Positions 1-9,771 of a stretch of DNA of 31,793 nt are shown in pieces. The position numbers were made by a program, and so were the translations under genes. The stretch spans positions 1-31,793 of the forward strand of contig NW_019775971.1 of assembly GCF_001039355.2 (NCBI RefSeq), written 5' to 3'. Source of the DNA: Lingula anatina. Taxonomy: Eukaryota; Brachiopoda; Lingulata; Lingulida; Lingulidae. Positions within the stretch are counted from its first letter, which is position 1; each line of letters begins with the position of its first letter. The notes under the pieces are model-generated. The model was given only the letters and a program-made list of their open reading frames with translations, was not told the origin of the DNA and ran no database searches.

Positions 1-1
1 G

Positions 2-172
2 GGGTCTACATTGGCCCATAGACTATTTACACCTATAGGGAAGATATTACCTTCCGTTGAATATTGGTCTCATACGTACGAAATAACCATGCCTGATTTT
101 ACAGTAAAGTGTCACCCCATTCGATTTTGTGAGTCTAGTGATGTATGTGATATATATATCGGGAAGGATTAA
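2..172 (+). pseudogene. Open-frame remnant at the window edge, possibly the tail ORF of an LTR retroelement
   Basis: The frame beginning at base 2 is open for 57 codons and ends at a TAA at 170-172. It has a protein-like composition with Trp, Cys and many aromatic residues and contains the pattern EYWSHTYEI. It lies about 900 bp upstream of an LTR-like segment on the same strand, where the last ORF of an LTR retroelement would sit. This placement and a vague resemblance to glycoprotein-like third ORFs of invertebrate Ty3/Gypsy elements are the only grounds for the call. It is cut by the window edge, has no start codon in view and is followed by several stops. It could equally be unrelated open sequence. 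Confidence 0.2.
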
Positions 173-1079
173 AAAAGGTTCAGAATATACGGAGACATCA
201 TGCCCACTGTTACTGATGAATGACAAACTATTCAGCCCCTTCTGGCTCATTACAATGTTGTCCCACTTCATGGATCGCTCATGCCCCTGCTCTGTTTGAT
301 AACTTCAGGCTTTCAAATTGTTTCGTCCCGTTATTATATGTTGATTGGAATGGCCTCACTCTCGTTAACGCTGAAATCTCTCAAACACTTTCCCTCCACA
401 AACCGATCAGCATCAACATCTTTCAATATCATGAATTGCGAGTAATGTTCCAACAAGCTTTTTGTTCATTTAGTCATCGGGTATACCCATTTCTTAAATA
501 ATTTGCCGATTGCATCAATTGATGTTCTTGTTTAGGTAACCTCTTACCTCCAGTATTCACGTTTTTTTGTGCTTTTTAATGATTAATAATTTAATGATTT
601 TTAATGATTCAATACTATATCAAAGACACATTTATTATAGGAGGAAAGTTAATTCTGCGACATATAACAACCTTATTTCATGCCTATTCCTTAACTCTTT
701 GGATATAGTATTTTAACGGTTTCATGCATTTTTCGTTATCAACTTACTTAAGGTTTATTTCTAGTGTTTACTGTGTCAATCTTTATTACTGCATATAAAT
801 GTATACTGGTTTAATGATTCATGCTTAGTTATAATTATGTATATGACATGTCCTTATTTTCAATCACGATTGTGTTCCATTCCTGTCTTTTATGATGTCG
901 CACTCCTGGACGTGATTCTTTGTTTGATGGGCATTTGTCTACGCCAGGAGTCTCCTACTGTTATCGAGTTCACTTTTGTTGTGTTTTTTTACTTATAGTT
1001 TTTTTAGTATTTTTCTAGTGTTTTCTGTTTTGGCCGGAGGCCAAAATTCTCGCGGACGGAAGGTCATATAACACGGTAG
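173..1079. other. No gene seen; AT-rich stretch ending in a perfect short hairpin
   Basis: No convincing coding sequence was found. The + strand reading frame at 220-501 has no recognisable domain. Just before the LTR-like segment, TTTTGGCC (1028-1035) and GGCCAAAA (1039-1046) form a perfect 8-bp stem with a GGA loop. A purine-rich run (GGACGGAAGG, about 1054-1063) follows and could be a polypurine tract priming LTR synthesis. Confidence 0.3.
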
Positions 1080-1727
1080 TGTTATACAATTTGTCTCTGT
1101 CTTTAAATCACATTCACAATCACGGAAAAGAAACCAAAATTAGAAACAAAAGTCCCGGTAAAGTAGTACATTTAGTTAATTGAAGTTACACCCCTCTTAG
1201 ATGTCAGAAGTAGGAAACCGGTGACGACTCTAAAATCGCAGAAATTCCTTGGGCCTCATTTAAGTCATTTCGCTTCTTTGATCTCTTCCACCCAAAACAG
1301 TCACTACACCTGGGACAATTTTAGTTGAGGCCAATCCCAGGTCCGAGCGTTATGTAACCTTCCTACCCGGAGAACATATCCGTGTTCAGGGCTACTATGA
1401 AATGTAATATAGTCCCTGCATTTAGTTTTATCATACTTCCTATTAATCACGTATGTTACAATTAGTTCTTTTATTATTCCTATAAATTACACACATTTAG
1501 TAATAGTTATTGGGCACGCAGGACTTACAACGATTCCCTATAAAATGAGGGCTTCTCAGTTAGTGAGATATAGAGAGAGACCCTGGAAGATCGTCGTGAC
1601 TGTCCCTGCCTGAGTGCCAGATTGTAGCCCGTCAGCAAATAAAGATCTTCATGAGCTACCATTGATGTCTTCGGTGTTTTCAAGTTTGCTACTCGCTCAG
1701 AATTAAGTAACCAGCCGGGTTATAATA
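1080..1727 (+). mobile_element. LTR-like segment (probable 3' or solo LTR)
   Basis: The segment starts TGTTATAC and ends TATAATA, a nearly inverted pair of short termini as expected for an LTR with one changed base at the terminal CA. It holds a TATA-like box followed by GAGGGCTTCTCAG (CTATAAAATGAGG around 1539-1551) and an AATAAAG polyadenylation signal at about 1639. This promoter and poly(A) spacing is typical of LTR U3-R-U5 organisation. No second LTR, primer-binding site or flanking duplication was identified, and the right boundary merges with a LINE fragment, so both ends are provisional. Confidence 0.4.
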
Positions 1728-2400
1728 TGTTGCGTACACTAGATGAGCATGGAAGGACTAACTGGGTGACTAAAGTGAAACAAATAATTTATATGTATGG
1801 TTTTGGTTATGCATGGATAGCACAAGACGTTGGTGACATAAATACCTTTGTAAGCCAGTTTTTACTAAGACTGAAAGACTATGCTAGACAAAATTGGGTT
1901 GAAAGCATACAAAATAGTCCAAAACTTTGTGAAAACTATGCATTGTTTAAGAGTTTGTTAGAACCTGAACATTTTATTTGATGTAAATATTAAGAAATAC
2001 AGAGTAGCATTTTCAAGATTCAGGGCTTCAAATCATAGACTTGCAATAGAAATTGGTAGACATGAAAATTTACAAAAAATAGATAGGTTGTGTAAATATT
2101 GCTTATACAAAAATATTAATGAAAGTGAAGACGAGAAGCATTTTTTACTTGTTTGTCCACGTTATGAGGAATTGAGAGCTAGGTACATTTCTAATTTGAA
2201 TACTAACAATACATCTTCAAATTGTTATATTGCTATGATGAAAACAAAAAACCCTGATGCAGTGAACAACCTTCCTAGATTTAATTATCATGGTTTGATT
2301 GCTAGAGAAAACTGATGTGAATGTCCAACTGTAATCTTATGATGTATTTGCTATGGGCCGGTGGCCTTTATCAATTGAATAAAGATGATTAGCTTGATTA
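1718..2400 (+). pseudogene. 3' fragment of a LINE ORF2 with its 3' UTR, frameshifted
   Basis: Two frames, 1727-1981 and about 1982-2317, together encode the last ~200 residues of a LINE ORF2. The first part contains NWVTKVKQIIYMYGFGYAW; the second contains RASNHRLAIEIGRH followed by a Cys/His cluster (CKYC, EDEKHFLLVCPRY). This matches the C-terminal region of the longer LINE ORF2 on the minus strand of this window (RLSSHNLAVETGRY, CKLC, VEDEFHFILKCPHY). One frameshift near 1975-1981 separates the halves. The 3' UTR (2318-2400) includes AATAAAG and ends in a short GATTAGCTT repeat. The reverse transcriptase core is absent, so this is a 5'-truncated dead copy. Confidence 0.75.
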
Positions 2401-4092
2401 GCTAGCTTTACAATGCGGTGTGTGATGCCTTTGCACGGGTAGGACATGTTTACCTCGCAAAGAAAGCACTTAACGATATAAGAAATGGAACGTGATGGGC
2501 AGCTTTAGAGAGAAGGGGAGGGGGGTCGGATTTTATTGAATTTAGGTTTCCAGAAAGTTGAATTCCCTTTTAAGTAATAATCCTATCACACTTACCCCGA
2601 ATCAGGAGGTTGAATGAATCAAGCAGAAAGCGCCAAATTCAGGATTTTAAATTGACCTTACATCCTAGTCACACGAGTTGGACTAAGCTGGAGTTCCATA
2701 ATAATAATATTCCTGGATATTTCACATTTATCTGGATTTAAATCAGACCGAATATTTTGGATATCCTTCAAGATGCAGTGACAATACAGTAGAAATACAC
2801 TTCAAACGTAATTTTGTATTTTTTTTCACTTTAAATGCACATAGGAAGTTTTGAGTATAAGCAAAACATCTGTACCGACCAAAACAATTAATAGGCACCA
2901 AATACTTGGAATGAACTCAGAATTTAAGAATGTCTCGGAAAATATTCATCATATGGCATAATGCATTATGCAACCTAACATTCTGATTATCTGATACACA
3001 CTTAAAATAAGGTATTGAATGATGGAACACATTGTTCTTTTTGACTATATATATATAAACTCTGATTTTAAAACTAAGTCCACTCTGCATATTTTCATCA
3101 GTTTTTATGCATCTGTTATGATGCACGGTAAAGATAATCGGAATCATCATTGTATCACTGTAATTAAACATTTAAAAATTGGATTTCGTGGTCAGCGTTG
3201 TTAAAAAACAAAAAATTTTAAAGTGCACACCGTGATCACTTCAGGATAAATAAAATTAGAAAATACGAAAAACAAATTTTAAGTCTCCATACCAACGTAA
3301 AGTGCCAAATAGCCAGCTATAAATATTTTAGTTACTTATTAGACTAACTAGATAATTATTTTCACACCTCCACATGCATATACCTGTAATGACAATACCA
3401 GACACCAAAGCTAACATATCGTGTTTATATGCATAGATCAAACAAAAAGTTATTGTAAAGAACAGACACCTACGGGATAAAGAAAGAGAAATAAAAATGT
3501 CTACTAAAATCAGCTATTGTCATTTTGAATTTCAATATGAAATTACTATATTGTGCAACAGAGAGCCCCCTACTGGCTCCGAATTTCTACAAATTTAAAA
3601 CCCGATATATGAACCAACATTTATTGATGGGACTGATTAATAGAACATTAATGTACATTGCTAGATAACAGAGGGATCAAGAGACTTCGAATTATAATTT
3701 AAATAAAATAAAAAGAAAAAAAACATTACAAGTTAAATAGCCTAATGTATCGGATTCAATCAAGAAACAATGCCTTGTCTGTTATTATGTTCGGTGTGTT
3801 TTAGAGAACATCTATCACTCTTGCCACCTATCACATAAGTAGTAAAATGAAATTTAAGCGGGATAAACGAATGAAAACTGTCTCACAGCTTGATATTCTA
3901 CCTTTTAAGTAGATTATATAAAAAGTAAAAATCTGCTTTTGGATTAATAACGTACCCCTGTGTTGGGGGTGGTCGGCTCATGCCCTAGTTAGATTCCACT
4001 TTACCAAAATAACACGATTCAGAGCTGGGCCTCTGAGGACGTGTATTTTGACAGCGCCCCTTGCATGATTGAGAGCGACTTTTTGAGTGTGT
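2401..4092. other. No gene seen; AT-rich intergenic sequence
   Basis: Only short open frames occur here, including overlapping ones on both strands at 2917-3204, and none shows a domain, a splice pattern or codon bias I could recognise. No repeat with a clear boundary was found. Confidence 0.5.
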
Positions 4093-4241
4093 AAGGCTTC
4101 TCGCCTTTATTATGAGGAAAGATCGTCTCTGATAGGAAGGTAGGTGTCTCACCTACATAGTATGAGATTTATAGATACCGATCTACATAGGGTGCCCTGA
4201 AAAGGGCATTTCGTGATTGGCACGATCGAGGCGTCTCGCCT
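4093..4241. other. Cluster of five short perfect hairpins
   Basis: Five inverted repeats lie within 150 bp: AAGGC/GCCTT (4093-4107), GTAGGTG-TCT-CACCTAC (4140-4156), TGCCCT-GAAA-AGGGCA (4193-4208), CGTG-ATTGG-CACG (4212-4224) and AGGCG-TCT-CGCCT (4229-4241). Three of them share a TCTC-type loop on the + strand (GAGA on the minus strand). The sequence is more GC-rich than its surroundings. It could be a decayed small-RNA-derived repeat, a transposon end or a structured transcript. No class is assigned. Confidence 0.5.
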
Positions 4242-4698
4242 TTCGAGGGAGGGGGGAGGGTGGACTGGTTGCAGTTAACTCGCAATCCACAGAAAAATGC
4301 CGACGCAACTTTTACATGTTTCAAAAGATATGAATAGACACTTTTTTTACAATCAACACTTTCGTGGTTTCAAAACTCACTCGCACTCATTTTATTGTAA
4401 AGCCTTCTCTCAGCCACTTTTACCGCTGATTCTTGTGCAGCTGAGCGTCTCCCCTTTATCTAAGCTGGCATTTCGAGAGATACCGCTCTGAAGTACAAGC
4501 ACAATATGACGCATTTCGGGGAAATATGGAATTTATTGAATCAGGACAATACATATCATTAATACAATTTGAAAAATAAAAAGGGAGAGTTAACTACTGA
4601 TACTGCAGACAGAAGGAGACTTTATCCAGTAATACAAAGCGGCAAATCATGTTTTACATACAAGTCTTTAAACAACAATGACACATTCGCCTTAATAA
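4242..4698. other. No gene seen
   Basis: A short open frame at 4297-4491 (+) has no recognisable features. The sequence between 4500 and 4698 is AT-rich and adjoins the LTR-like segment; on the minus strand it lies downstream of it. Confidence 0.4.
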
Positions 4699-5063
4699 TG
4701 TACAGCTCAAATTAACCGAGCCAATGATGTTATAGTGAATAATAACAACGATCTGGAGCTTGCAAACATTTATTCACCGACTAATCTTTTCACACAATGT
4801 CACACGTATTTAAACTCTATTTCTTCTCTATATTTAAACTCATATCAAAAGTAAGATATGTTACGAAATTAACCAATCACATAAACTGTTACTGACTTTG
4901 ACCTTTTCCATTTTTTCTGACACTAAAACATGTTCTACACTTGTTGACTCTTGATGAAATTTAACTTACACTCAATAACTCTTTATCCTTTTACTCTCTT
5001 GATTCCGTTTTAATTGTTATCGGTAATTAGTGAAAACGTAAGTCATTTGCTTTACAACATACA
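4699..5063 (-). mobile_element. LTR-like segment of a Ty3/Gypsy-type element, minus strand
   Basis: Read on the minus strand the segment starts TGTATGTTGTAAAG and ends GAGCTGTACA, so the termini are TGTA..TACA. A purine tract (TTTTTTTTGAAGAAGGGG, 5081-5064) lies immediately before it, as the polypurine tract does before a 3' LTR. Just upstream is ATTCGAGGACGAA, which resembles the end of Gypsy pol genes. Inside are a TATA-like ATTTAAATATAGAG region and GAATAAATG as a possible poly(A) signal. The 13-bp GTATGTTGTAAAG occurs again 48 bp upstream. No integrase or reverse transcriptase was found next to it, so this is probably a relic. Confidence 0.42.
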
Positions 5064-5498
5064 CCCCTTCTTCAAAAAAAATTCGTCCTCGAATTTTAAA
5101 ACTTTACAACATACGCTCCTTTTTCTTTTAATTCAAATACTAAATATCATAAAATACGTAAATTAACAAAAAGCTTAAATTACAAAGTTACAGTTCTGCC
5201 ATCAATGTCAATGTTATACGCAACTTCGTTAGATTCTGCAAAATCAAATGAAGTAAAAATGAAAAAATTATGATTATCCTCCTTAAATACTCCATTTCTA
5301 TCATAAAGTCATGCAAAAATATAAATAAATAAATTAATTCTATAAGGAAATTTCGCATAAAATCAGAAACACTAAAAATTTAAAATATAACTTGAAGGAA
5401 AAAATAAATTAATGATTTTTTAGGAAATACGTCTGTGGATGTATTTCGAATCGTCATTTACACCTTTTAATGTGTGGCTCAAGAGCACTTTTTGTTTG
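5064..5498. other. No gene seen; AT-rich sequence next to the LTR-like segment
   Basis: Apart from the purine tract and the second GTATGTTGTAAAG (5112-5100, minus strand) there is no coding signal. If the LTR call is right, this is the remaining internal end of that element. Confidence 0.35.
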
Positions 5499-5826
5499 TT
5501 TTCTCATGCGGATATTTAAACTTGTTGCTCTCTTATTATGGCTCTGAGACCTTTCTTTTACGGTTTTCTCTTACGACTGTCATTTAAGACATAGTAGGAA
5601 TGCATAACGTAAGACAATAGGGCCGGCTGTGCCCTGTCCAATGAAAAGCATTCACCACAACCTTTTCTCATGCGGGTATTCAAAAGTGTTGTTTTCTTAT
5701 TATGGCTCTGAAACCTTTCTTTTACGGTTTTCTCTTACGGCTGTCATTTAAGACATAGTAGGAATGTACTACGTAAGACAATAGGGTCGGCCGTCCCCTG
5801 TCCAATGAAAAGCATTCACCACAACG
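5499..5826 (+). repeat. Tandem duplication, two units of about 164 bp
   Basis: TTTTCTCATGCGG occurs at 5499 and again at 5663. The two following stretches match nearly base for base through TATGGCTCTGA, TTTCTTTTACGGTTTTCTC, CATTTAAGACATAGTAGGAA and CAATGAAAAGCATTCACC. The units differ at roughly a tenth of positions, so the duplication is not recent. No coding function is apparent. Confidence 0.85.
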
Positions 5827-6018
5827 TTGCAACCAGCGCATCGTTCATGATGAAGTATCTATTCATCTTCATATTTGTCCACACTGCTATCAATAATAAT
5901 GATCATGGTTAACACACAATAAAATGATTATCAGTATATAGCATAGGACATTTAAAAAAAACATAAAATTCGTCAGGACTTAAGTGTCATGTTAATTCCG
6001 TGCATGACGCACACTCTC

Positions 6019-6053
<35 letters not shown>

Positions 6054-7055
6054 TAATGATACATAGATCAGTGTCTGAAATCATTGAAGTAACAATAAGG
6101 ATAAATTAATCATAAAGTCATTAAAATTTTGTGATAGTACACACACTTCTTATACCAAAAGTTCGCTCGCAAAGATCAATGCACCGTGTTAATTATAGAC
6201 ACAAGTAGAAAGCCAAGTCAAATTCAGATTGGATTAAAATCAATTTGCATCTTGATCAAATGGTTCAAACTGAATATAGAAAAGTACATGTGCATGTTTA
6301 ATGCGCAAAAAGCATAATATTTACTCTTGAGTAATTTCTTTTTTAGTTTAAAAGCCGTCAAAACTGACAATGGGATAATTCGTTCAAAAATAATATTTTT
6401 ATTTATCATAATGTTTATACTTGCCAAGCCATGCCAATGTTTAGAGTAGTCTGCAGGTACAAAAACCTAAATGAAATTGTCAAATGTATTATAGTTATTA
6501 CTCCACTTTGTAATATGAATGAATCTGTATTTGGCCAAATACAGTCCCTTAACATTGCTTTTGAGGGAAGAAACTTGTGCTACATCTTCCACGTCCTATA
6601 ATTATAACTTATATCTGTACCTCTTATAATATATTAGTTTAACTGACATAATGTTACAAGAAATATGGGCATTATCTTCTGGTACTAAGCACCATGACGC
6701 AGACCCGTTTCACAGACCTAAAACCATGATGTCAATTATTATCTTTAAATATATGTAGTGGCACATTTGGATTCAAAACTGTTGACTTGTGTGAAAATAG
6801 AAGTGAGTATTGCGAGGTGTCTCTAGTATTTTAATGATATTTTAGCCTAATATGAAAGCAATTGTACAGCAGAAGTAGTATACATAATCAAAGAAGATCT
6901 ACCAAATCATGTACGTAATGCAATGAGTATGTAGATTAATTCTAAAGATTTAAATTCATCATAACAATATGGATAATATCATTACTACTTACATGTTAAT
7001 TTAAATACTAATCATCACTCAGGCAAATACTGTTCATACTGTATATAATACCAAT
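5827..7055. other. No gene seen; AT-rich sequence downstream of the GTPase/kinase gene
   Basis: No convincing coding region. A trinucleotide repeat lies at 6019-6050. The minus-strand frame at 6224-6427 is short and hydrophobic with no recognisable features. Confidence 0.45.
6019..6050. repeat. (AAT)n microsatellite
   Basis: About ten uninterrupted AAT units followed by an interrupted AACAATAATG tail. Confidence 0.9.
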
Positions 7056-7061
7056 TTTAAT
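7056..7061 (-). terminator. Possible polyadenylation signal ATTAAA
   Basis: ATTAAA lies on the minus strand about 155 bases after the stop codon of the GTPase/kinase-like gene. I saw no AATAAA nearer to the stop. The hexamer is common in AT-rich DNA, so this is only a candidate. Confidence 0.2.
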
Positions 7062-7216
7062 ATCGAACAAGTAGTCTGTGTTATTGCATCGGCATTTATG
7101 TCCATTTCTGTTGTTTTAGTATCATACTAACTTTCCTATCAATTTCACATGCTGCATGCCTGGCTAATACAACATACGCTCACGTGATATGACGTACGGT
7201 GACGGTTGAAGCAGCT

Positions 7217-7636
7217 TCAGACAGTTGATTCATTTCGGTTTAACATCTTCTGAATGAGGGACAGTTGATCTTTCCAGTCTTTAATGGCGATTTCCCCCGA
7301 GAGACAGGCCCTCATGGTCTTCTCCCAATATGCCTCCAAGGCTGGCTTCATTTTCCCGGTTTCAAACTCCAGGGGAAATGTGCCCTGGCTGATGCCAGCA
7401 CTGAAGACTTTAACTGAAAGATCTCTGTGGATTTTGTACACAAGTTCATTATGCCATATCTCCCACATCATGAGCCCAAGGGCGTAGATGTTGGCATCTG
7501 CATCGTAAGGTTTGGTGCCATCGAGTACGCTGAAGGGAAGACAAACCATAGACCCTATGGGGGAGTTGGGGTCTGGGGGTGTCATGGTGACCGGCTCGCT
7601 GATGTTCACCAACGTCACGATTCTATCATTTCCAGT
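7217..7636 (-). CDS. Terminal exon: C-lobe of the pseudokinase domain and stop
   Basis: The exon follows a TTTGTAATACAG acceptor, starts in phase 0 with TGNDRIVTLVNISEP and runs 139 codons to a TGA after NRNESTV. It supplies the kinase activation segment and C-lobe. In place of DFG there is NIS (about 7606-7598), so the magnesium-binding aspartate is lost. The APE region reads LPFSVLDG, and ADANIYALGLMMWEIW stands where kinases have SDVYSLG..MWEIW; the helix-F aspartate is Asn. Helices after that (MRACLSGEIAIKDW and onwards) fit the end of a kinase fold. The domain should be catalytically dead but may still bind nucleotide or partners. Confidence 0.8.
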   Translation of the reverse strand, partial: TGNDRIVTLVNISEPVTMTPPDPNSPIGSMVCLPFSVLDGTKPYDADANIYALGLMMWEIWHNELVYKIHRDLSVKVFSAGISQGTFPLEFETGKMKPALEAYWEKTMRACLSGEIAIKDWKDQLSLIQKMLNRNESTV

Positions 7637-7914
7637 CTGTATTACAAAATAAAGCATGTAAGAGAGCATTGCTAGCTATAGTACAGGCCTATAGCAGAGC
7701 AAAACTTTTACATATTACACGGGTTCTACACCATTATATCGAGATATAGTTGCAGTTTCAATTTATCATGGGATTTTTGCTCTTTAGAATAGACAAATGA
7801 AACGCACACATGTTCTTTGACAGGATAAACCAGTAAAACAAAATCAAACTCACTATTTGTGACAGATGATTTAAGATGATAAATAATAATAATAATCAGT
7901 TGATCAGTACGTAC

Positions 7915-8194
7915 GGTAATCATAACTGTATCCATAGACAAATCCAAACAGACGAGGTCATTTTGGTGCAGGTAGGCCAAGGCGTCCGCCAGTTGGATTA
8001 GATAGGCTATCGGTTCCTTGAGTAAATAATGGACCAGCTGACCACGGTGGACTGTAGTTGTGCCCTTGTCACTGCTGAGGACCCTCAAACTGGTCAGACG
8101 CGGGGTCATGATAAGAGCTGGCAGTTCAGTTGTCGGGTCGATGTAAGTACCCAGTACGGTGGGCACAAATCCAATCTTCTGTTGCTTCAGTTTC
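7915..8194 (-). CDS. Exon: middle of the pseudokinase domain
   Basis: The exon sits between an ATTTTCCAG acceptor and an ACC|GTACGT donor. It opens with one base completing an Arg codon and ends in phase 0, matching both neighbours. It encodes the hinge (PALIMTPRLTSLRVL) and helix E with the catalytic loop, ADALAYLHQNDLVCLDLSMD. Where active kinases have HRDLKxxN this reads CLDLSMDT: the aspartate is kept, but the His, Arg, Lys and Asn positions are all replaced. Helix E (IQLADALAYLH) is well conserved. Together with the missing DFG in the next exon this indicates a pseudokinase. Confidence 0.8.
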
Positions 8195-8384
8195 CTGGAA
8201 AATGAGATCAATACTACACCAGATCTAATAGATAAAACAGACAAGCCGCAAAGATTTGAATATAAAAATGGAAGTTAAACATGTTCATCGAAACCTGAAA
8301 CAGCATGTGTTGAATTAGTTGAAGTAAAAACACACCTTTTCAAGCGTCATGAATCATATATGGCAACGTGGATATTAGATAATG

Positions 8385-8388
<4 letters not shown>

Positions 8389-8437
<49 letters not shown>
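8389..8437. repeat. (TA)n microsatellite in an intron
   Basis: About 49 bp of nearly pure TA with one TTTA interruption, lying within the 318-bp intron 8512-8195 of the GTPase/pseudokinase gene. Confidence 0.9.
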
Positions 8438-8512
8438 GAATACTGAAAACTTCTAAAGCCACAATTCAAAACTGATAACGTAAAATAGTACATGTATTTG
8501 CGTATAACACAC

Positions 8513-9685
8513 CTCATTTCAACTATTTCCTCTCTAACTTGCTTGCTTTTTGCAGTCCCTTTATAGCGCTTGACAGTAATTTTGCAGGGTTGATCTTTTG
8601 AAGATTTAAAGATGGCAGGGAAAACTTCGGTCCAGTTGCCTTGGTATGATGTGTGTCCTTCGGACGGGCTGATGTCTGCTTCCACATCTGTCTCATTAAA
8701 ATACAAGAAAAGATGTCTTATAGCAAAATCTTCCAGCGCATGGTTAACTGTCGTGAACTGCTTGACAACAGGGGCATAGGTGGCGATGAGCTTCTCCTTA
8801 GACCGTTGGTCTTTTTTAATGGTCTGCATGTAGTTTCGTGTAGAAGATATAAGCTGTGGAATGGACTCACGCATCAACTGTAGATGATCCCTGGCCTCTT
8901 GGAGTTGAGCATCGACATAAGATTTTGTAACATCGTGCTTCGCCATTATTTTCAAAACCTCGAATGATCTTTCTCGAAGAAATTCACATTTGTTCTGCTC
9001 ATATTGTTTTAAGATTAAGTGCTCCTCTATCTTTTTTGGGCCAACAAAAAGAAATGCCAATGCACCAAGAGGTACAATAACTGGCGAAAGCAAACCAAAC
9101 GCAATTTTTTCACCCAAGCTTAATTCTGTTGTTGGCATTTTGTTGATAGCATAGCCCGTTATGTCTTGCAATGGCATATACGTTGCTACATTTCCATTTT
9201 CCCTAGAATCTGTTCCCAAGGACCTATCAAACATATTTTCAATCATGCTCAGCTCAGATTTAATTAACTGGAATTTCTCAGTGAATTTCTTAAACAACTG
9301 TTTCTTCAGAGTTTCGAATTGTTTTGTTTCCGTTTCCCAAGAGTTGATGGCATCCATGATTCTTTTACAGATGGCATTTTTTATTCTTCCTTCTAAACAG
9401 TTCCAATCTGGCCCATAAGGAGCTTCGGCATTGGTCCAAGAGGTAACGCGAGCACAGACAAGATCGCTGCTAAGATATTTAGAGAGAGAATCAGTTATGG
9501 TTTTATATCCTTCCTGAAGGTCGCCTTGAAGATAAAACAAAAATTCTTTCGACGTATTCTCAAGTATGCTCAACCGTCCTTCCTGAACCTTGTACCGAGC
9601 CTCAAGCTCGTCCCGTGTCAAGCTGGCAGCATGAATATACTGCTGCGCAGAATCAATGGTGCGCTGTGTCAGATGTGTACCCCAT
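8513..9685 (-). CDS. Large exon: helical stalk with hydrophobic segment, and start of the pseudokinase N-lobe
   Basis: The acceptor is TTTCTTTCTAG|A; the first base completes the Arg codon begun in the upstream exon, and the exon ends GAAATGAG|GTGTGT leaving two bases. It encodes about 390 residues. From 9660 the protein is charged and helical (TRDELEARYKVQEGRLSILE and further heptad-like stretches). A hydrophobic stretch, LLSPVIVPLGALAFLFVG (about 9100-9040), could be a membrane-inserting paddle or anchor as in mitofusin or bacterial dynamin-like proteins. The end of the exon starts a kinase N-lobe: WTEVFPAIFKSS, then ITVKRY, where the Lys (8571-8569) fits the beta-3 lysine, then a helix-C-like REEIVEMR. 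The hydrophobic role is inference. Confidence 0.85.
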
Positions 9686-9756
9686 CTAGAAAGAAAGATA
9701 TCAATATCTTGACTAGATATGTATCATACCCAATTTTAAAAAGCTTCGGGAACTAA

Positions 9757-9766
9757 CCCCCCCCCC
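9757..9766. repeat. C10 homopolymer
   Basis: Ten consecutive C on the + strand, immediately left of the TA-flanked inverted-repeat element; such runs are prone to length errors and variation. Confidence 0.8.
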
Positions 9767-9771
9767 ATATA

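Noticed and set aside
220-501. 93-codon + strand open frame
   Set aside because: No domain, no splice context and only short; treated as non-coding or part of a decayed retroelement.
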